5,855 nt of DNA from an uncultured Bacilli bacterium (GTDB lineage: Bacteria > Bacillota_I > Bacilli_A > RF39 > UBA660), in assembly GCA_947591175.1 (NCBI GenBank), contig CANQDB010000087.1, forward strand, positions 1 to 5,855, read 5' to 3'. The notes beneath the pieces are model-generated. The model saw only the letters and a program-made list of their open reading frames with translations, had not been told where the DNA came from and searched no databases. Below, piece after piece: positions 3,659-5,855 of this stretch. The stretch's first letter is position 1; each line of letters starts with the position of its first letter. A program made the position numbers and the translations under genes.

Positions 3659-5713
3659 ATGAAAAGAAAAAAGAAACAGACAAAAAAGAAGAACTCTACC
3701 TTTTTGAAATGGCGTTTTTTTCTGTTGTGTTTTTTATTTAGTAGTGTTTTTATCATTTTAACTTTTTTTCTTACAAAAGTTTTTATCTTTGATAGGAGTT
3801 ATTATGAAGAGAAATTAGCACAGTTATCGAGTAGAATAGTTGAAGGTGAAAGTGCTCCAAGGGGTAGAATTTATGACCGTAATTACAAGTTGTTAGTCGA
3901 TAACGTCCAAGTTCCTACTGTTTACTATAAAAAGAGTAGTGATTTATCTTTATCTGATGAGATAAAACTCGCTTATAGTTTAGCTAGTGTTTTAGATGTT
4001 CCTTATCAAAAGCTTGCCCTTACTAATTTAAAAGAGTTCTTTTTAGCGGAATACCCACAAGTTGGAAAAGATAAAATTACAAAAGAAGAGTGGCAAGCGT
4101 TAGATGAAAGAAGACTTACTTCTCGTGATATCGAAAAGTTAGAAATAGATAGAATTACTGACGAAGATTTAAGTATTTATGGGGAAACGGAAAAGAAAGC
4201 CGCCTACTTTTATTATTGTATGAATAAAGGGTATTCCTATCAAGATAAGACTTTAAAAGAAAATGCGACAGTAGAAGAAATGGCTTTTTTAGCAGAACAT
4301 AGCGAAGAGTTTCCGAATGTCTTTGTGAAACAGAATTGGGAACGAGTTTATCCTTATGGTGATACTTTTAAGACAATTTTAGGAACAGTATCCACTTCCG
4401 AACAAGGTCTTCCTTTAGAAGAAAGGGATACTTATTTAGAGCAAGGTTATGCCCTAAACGATAGGGTTGGGATAAGTTATTTAGAAAAACAGTACGAAAG
4501 TGTTTTAAAAGGAACCAAAGCCTTATACGAAGTTAATCAACATAACGATATGAAACTTATTAGTGAAGCTAAACGAGGTAACGATATCGTGCTTACCATT
4601 GATATAGATTTACAGATGGAAGTTGATCGTATTCTAAGTGAAGAATTAATTAAAGCCAAGAGTGAACCTAATACAGGTTACTTCAATAGAAGTTTTGTGG
4701 TCATCCAAGAACCTAATACAGGAGCTATTTTAGCGATGAGTGGGAAACAAGTTATAAGAGAAAATAATAGTTGGGTTGTAAGAGATTATACACCAGGTGT
4801 CCTAACATCTCCCATGACACCTGGAAGTGTCGTCAAGGGTGCGACGATGTTAGTAGGCTATAATACAGGAGTTTTGCAAATAGGAGAAGTGATGATGGAC
4901 GAATGTGTTAAGATTGCGGGGACTCCTAAGAAGTGTTCTCATGCTAACTTGGGTAGAATTAACGATATTACGGCACTGGCCCAGTCTTCAAACGTCTATC
5001 AGTTTAAGATTGCTATGCGAGTGGCGGGTGCCTCATACTCCTACGATGCTCCGTTAAAGATAAATCCTGAAGCTTTTACAATTTACCGGAAGACTTTAGG
5101 TGAGTTTGGACTGGGAGTGAAAACAGGAATCGATTTACCGATTGAAAGTTTAGGTTATATCGGGACAAAAACGGATGCCGGACTTTTACTTGATTTATCG
5201 ATGGGACAGTACGATACTTATACCCCAATTCAGTTATCGCAATATATAACGACTATGGCTTCCAATGGCGTAAGGTATCAACCGCATCTTTTAAAAGAGA
5301 TACATGAATCAACTTCTTCTAACGAATTAGGGGAAGTTTTAAAAGTTCAAGAGCCAGTTGTTTTAAATACAGTTACTACTGAAGAGAGGTTTTTAAAACG
5401 AGTGCAAGAAGGGTTTCGTGCAGTCATGACAGTGGGACTTGGTAAAAACGTCATGGGAAATAGTCCAAGTCCAGCAGGCAAAACGGGAACTAGTGAATCA
5501 TTCTTAGATACCGATGGGGATGGCGTAATCGATAGTGAATCAGTTTCCAATGCTTTTGTGGGATATGCTCCATTTGATAACCCCCAAATGACCATTGCGG
5601 TTACTTCACCTGACGTCGAAAAACCATCCGGGTACACTTATCATAGTTACGTAAACCGGCGCATTGCGAGAGAGATTTCCAGTCGCTATTTTGAACTTTT
5701 TCCTGTATCTTGA
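3659..5713 (+). CDS. Class B penicillin-binding protein, PBP2/PbpH-like transpeptidase
   Basis: A 684-aa D,D-transpeptidase that cross-links peptidoglycan outside the membrane, probably as partner of a RodA-type glycosyltransferase in side-wall elongation. It has a very basic N-terminus (MKRKKKQTKKK), one membrane helix at about 18-44, and a non-catalytic dimerisation/head domain from about 60 to 300 (APRGRIYDRN at 66-75, RVYPYG near 229, NDRVGISYLEKQYE near 267-280). The transpeptidase domain follows (about 340-684). The active-site set is complete: Ser390-x-x-Lys393 (TPGSVVK), Ser443-Ser444-Asn445, and Lys608-Thr-Gly (GKTGTSES). The absence of PASTA repeats and the head-domain motifs favour the PbpA/PbpH/PBP2b elongation type over the division type. 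The odd feature is DTDGDGVID at 617-625, a calcium-loop-like insert just after KTG and before NAFVGYAP. The gene is transcribed alone, divergent from the DUF2624-like gene; no clear promoter can be fixed. The family assignment is secure; the elongation role is inferred. Confidence 0.96.
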   Translation: MKRKKKQTKKKNSTFLKWRFFLLCFLFSSVFIILTFFLTKVFIFDRSYYEEKLAQLSSRIVEGESAPRGRIYDRNYKLLVDNVQVPTVYYKKSSDLSLSDEIKLAYSLASVLDVPYQKLALTNLKEFFLAEYPQVGKDKITKEEWQALDERRLTSRDIEKLEIDRITDEDLSIYGETEKKAAYFYYCMNKGYSYQDKTLKENATVEEMAFLAEHSEEFPNVFVKQNWERVYPYGDTFKTILGTVSTSEQGLPLEERDTYLEQGYALNDRVGISYLEKQYESVLKGTKALYEVNQHNDMKLISEAKRGNDIVLTIDIDLQMEVDRILSEELIKAKSEPNTGYFNRSFVVIQEPNTGAILAMSGKQVIRENNSWVVRDYTPGVLTSPMTPGSVVKGATMLVGYNTGVLQIGEVMMDECVKIAGTPKKCSHANLGRINDITALAQSSNVYQFKIAMRVAGASYSYDAPLKINPEAFTIYRKTLGEFGLGVKTGIDLPIESLGYIGTKTDAGLLLDLSMGQYDTYTPIQLSQYITTMASNGVRYQPHLLKEIHESTSSNELGEVLKVQEPVVLNTVTTEERFLKRVQEGFRAVMTVGLGKNVMGNSPSPAGKTGTSESFLDTDGDGVIDSESVSNAFVGYAPFDNPQMTIAVTSPDVEKPSGYTYHSYVNRRIAREISSRYFELFPVS

Positions 5714-5855
5714 GATAAATTTTATTGCTGAAAAAAACCGTATTTTTTATACATTTACAAATTAATTTATTCTACTTTTTGCAAAATAAACTAGCAACCA
5801 ATTTTCATGACGAAAAAATCTATTGCTAGTAGGCAAATGATATTCGCAATGCTTG
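5714..5855. other. Intergenic region after the penicillin-binding protein gene
   Basis: These 142 bases are AT-rich. They contain AAAAAA (5732-5737) and TTTTTT (5743-5748) around CCGTA, a weak all-A:T hairpin that may help end the penicillin-binding protein transcript, the palindrome TTTTGCAAAA around 5776-5785, and the inverted repeat described separately. No gene can be called with confidence. Confidence 0.6.
5788..5830 (-). terminator. Inverted repeat, possible minus-strand terminator
   Basis: ACTAGCAA (5790-5797) and TTGCTAGT (5823-5830) form a perfect 8-bp stem. Inside it, TTTTC (5802-5806) can pair with GAAAA (5812-5816). Read on the minus strand, the stem is followed by TTATTTTG, a U-rich stretch; read on the plus strand there is no T-run after it. 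It would therefore suit a minus-strand gene coming in from the right. The long inner region and interrupted T-run make the call tentative. Confidence 0.35.

Noticed and set aside
3585..3683. N-terminal extension of the DUF2624-like gene to 3683
   Set aside because: It overlaps the start of the penicillin-binding protein gene, has no ribosome site, and adds an atypical Phe/Ser-rich segment. A near-perfect ribosome site supports ATG 3584.
5347..5637. 96-aa open frame on the minus strand
   Set aside because: It lies wholly opposite the transpeptidase domain of the penicillin-binding protein, including its KTG motif. It has no ribosome site and a low-complexity Ser/Pro/Thr composition typical of an antisense shadow.

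Overview
The window looks like chromosomal DNA from a low-GC Firmicute-type bacterium (Bacilli or a related AT-rich gut lineage). It is clearly AT-rich, has strong purine-rich Shine-Dalgarno sites, sigma-A-like promoters and U-tract hairpin terminators. TGA is used as a real stop codon, so this is not the Mycoplasma code. No mobile element, CRISPR array, rRNA or tRNA is visible.

Layout. The left end (1-152) holds an A/T-rich hairpin that probably ends an upstream gene, followed by a candidate promoter. Three tandem plus-strand genes (153-1875) encode related pilin-like or pseudopilin-like proteins of 174, 186 and 183 aa. The first and third carry a textbook prepilin N-terminus (G|FTL(V/I)E plus a hydrophobic helix). 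The middle one clearly shares the C-terminal domain of the third but has no prepilin cleavage motif. A good promoter lies between the second and third genes, and a hairpin plus T-run terminator follows the third. Next come nfo (endonuclease IV, base excision repair, 1920-2798), an unrecognised 151-aa gene with its own strong extended -10 promoter (2863-3318), and a small minus-strand gene that resembles DUF2624/YqfT (3327-3584). These last two converge on a shared terminator. A class B penicillin-binding protein of the elongation (PBP2/PbpA/PbpH) type fills 3659-5713, divergent from the small gene. The last 142 bases have no confident gene but contain an 8-bp inverted repeat that may be a terminator for a minus-strand gene entering from the right.

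How the genes work together. The three pilin-like proteins probably belong to one type IV pilus-like, competence or type II secretion-like filament whose assembly ATPase, platform protein and peptidase are outside the window. The remainder is housekeeping: DNA repair and cell-wall synthesis. The items most worth a second look are the motif-less middle pilin paralogue, the cysteine pair it shares with the third pilin, and a DxDxDGxxD calcium-binding-like loop placed right after the KTG active-site motif of the penicillin-binding protein.
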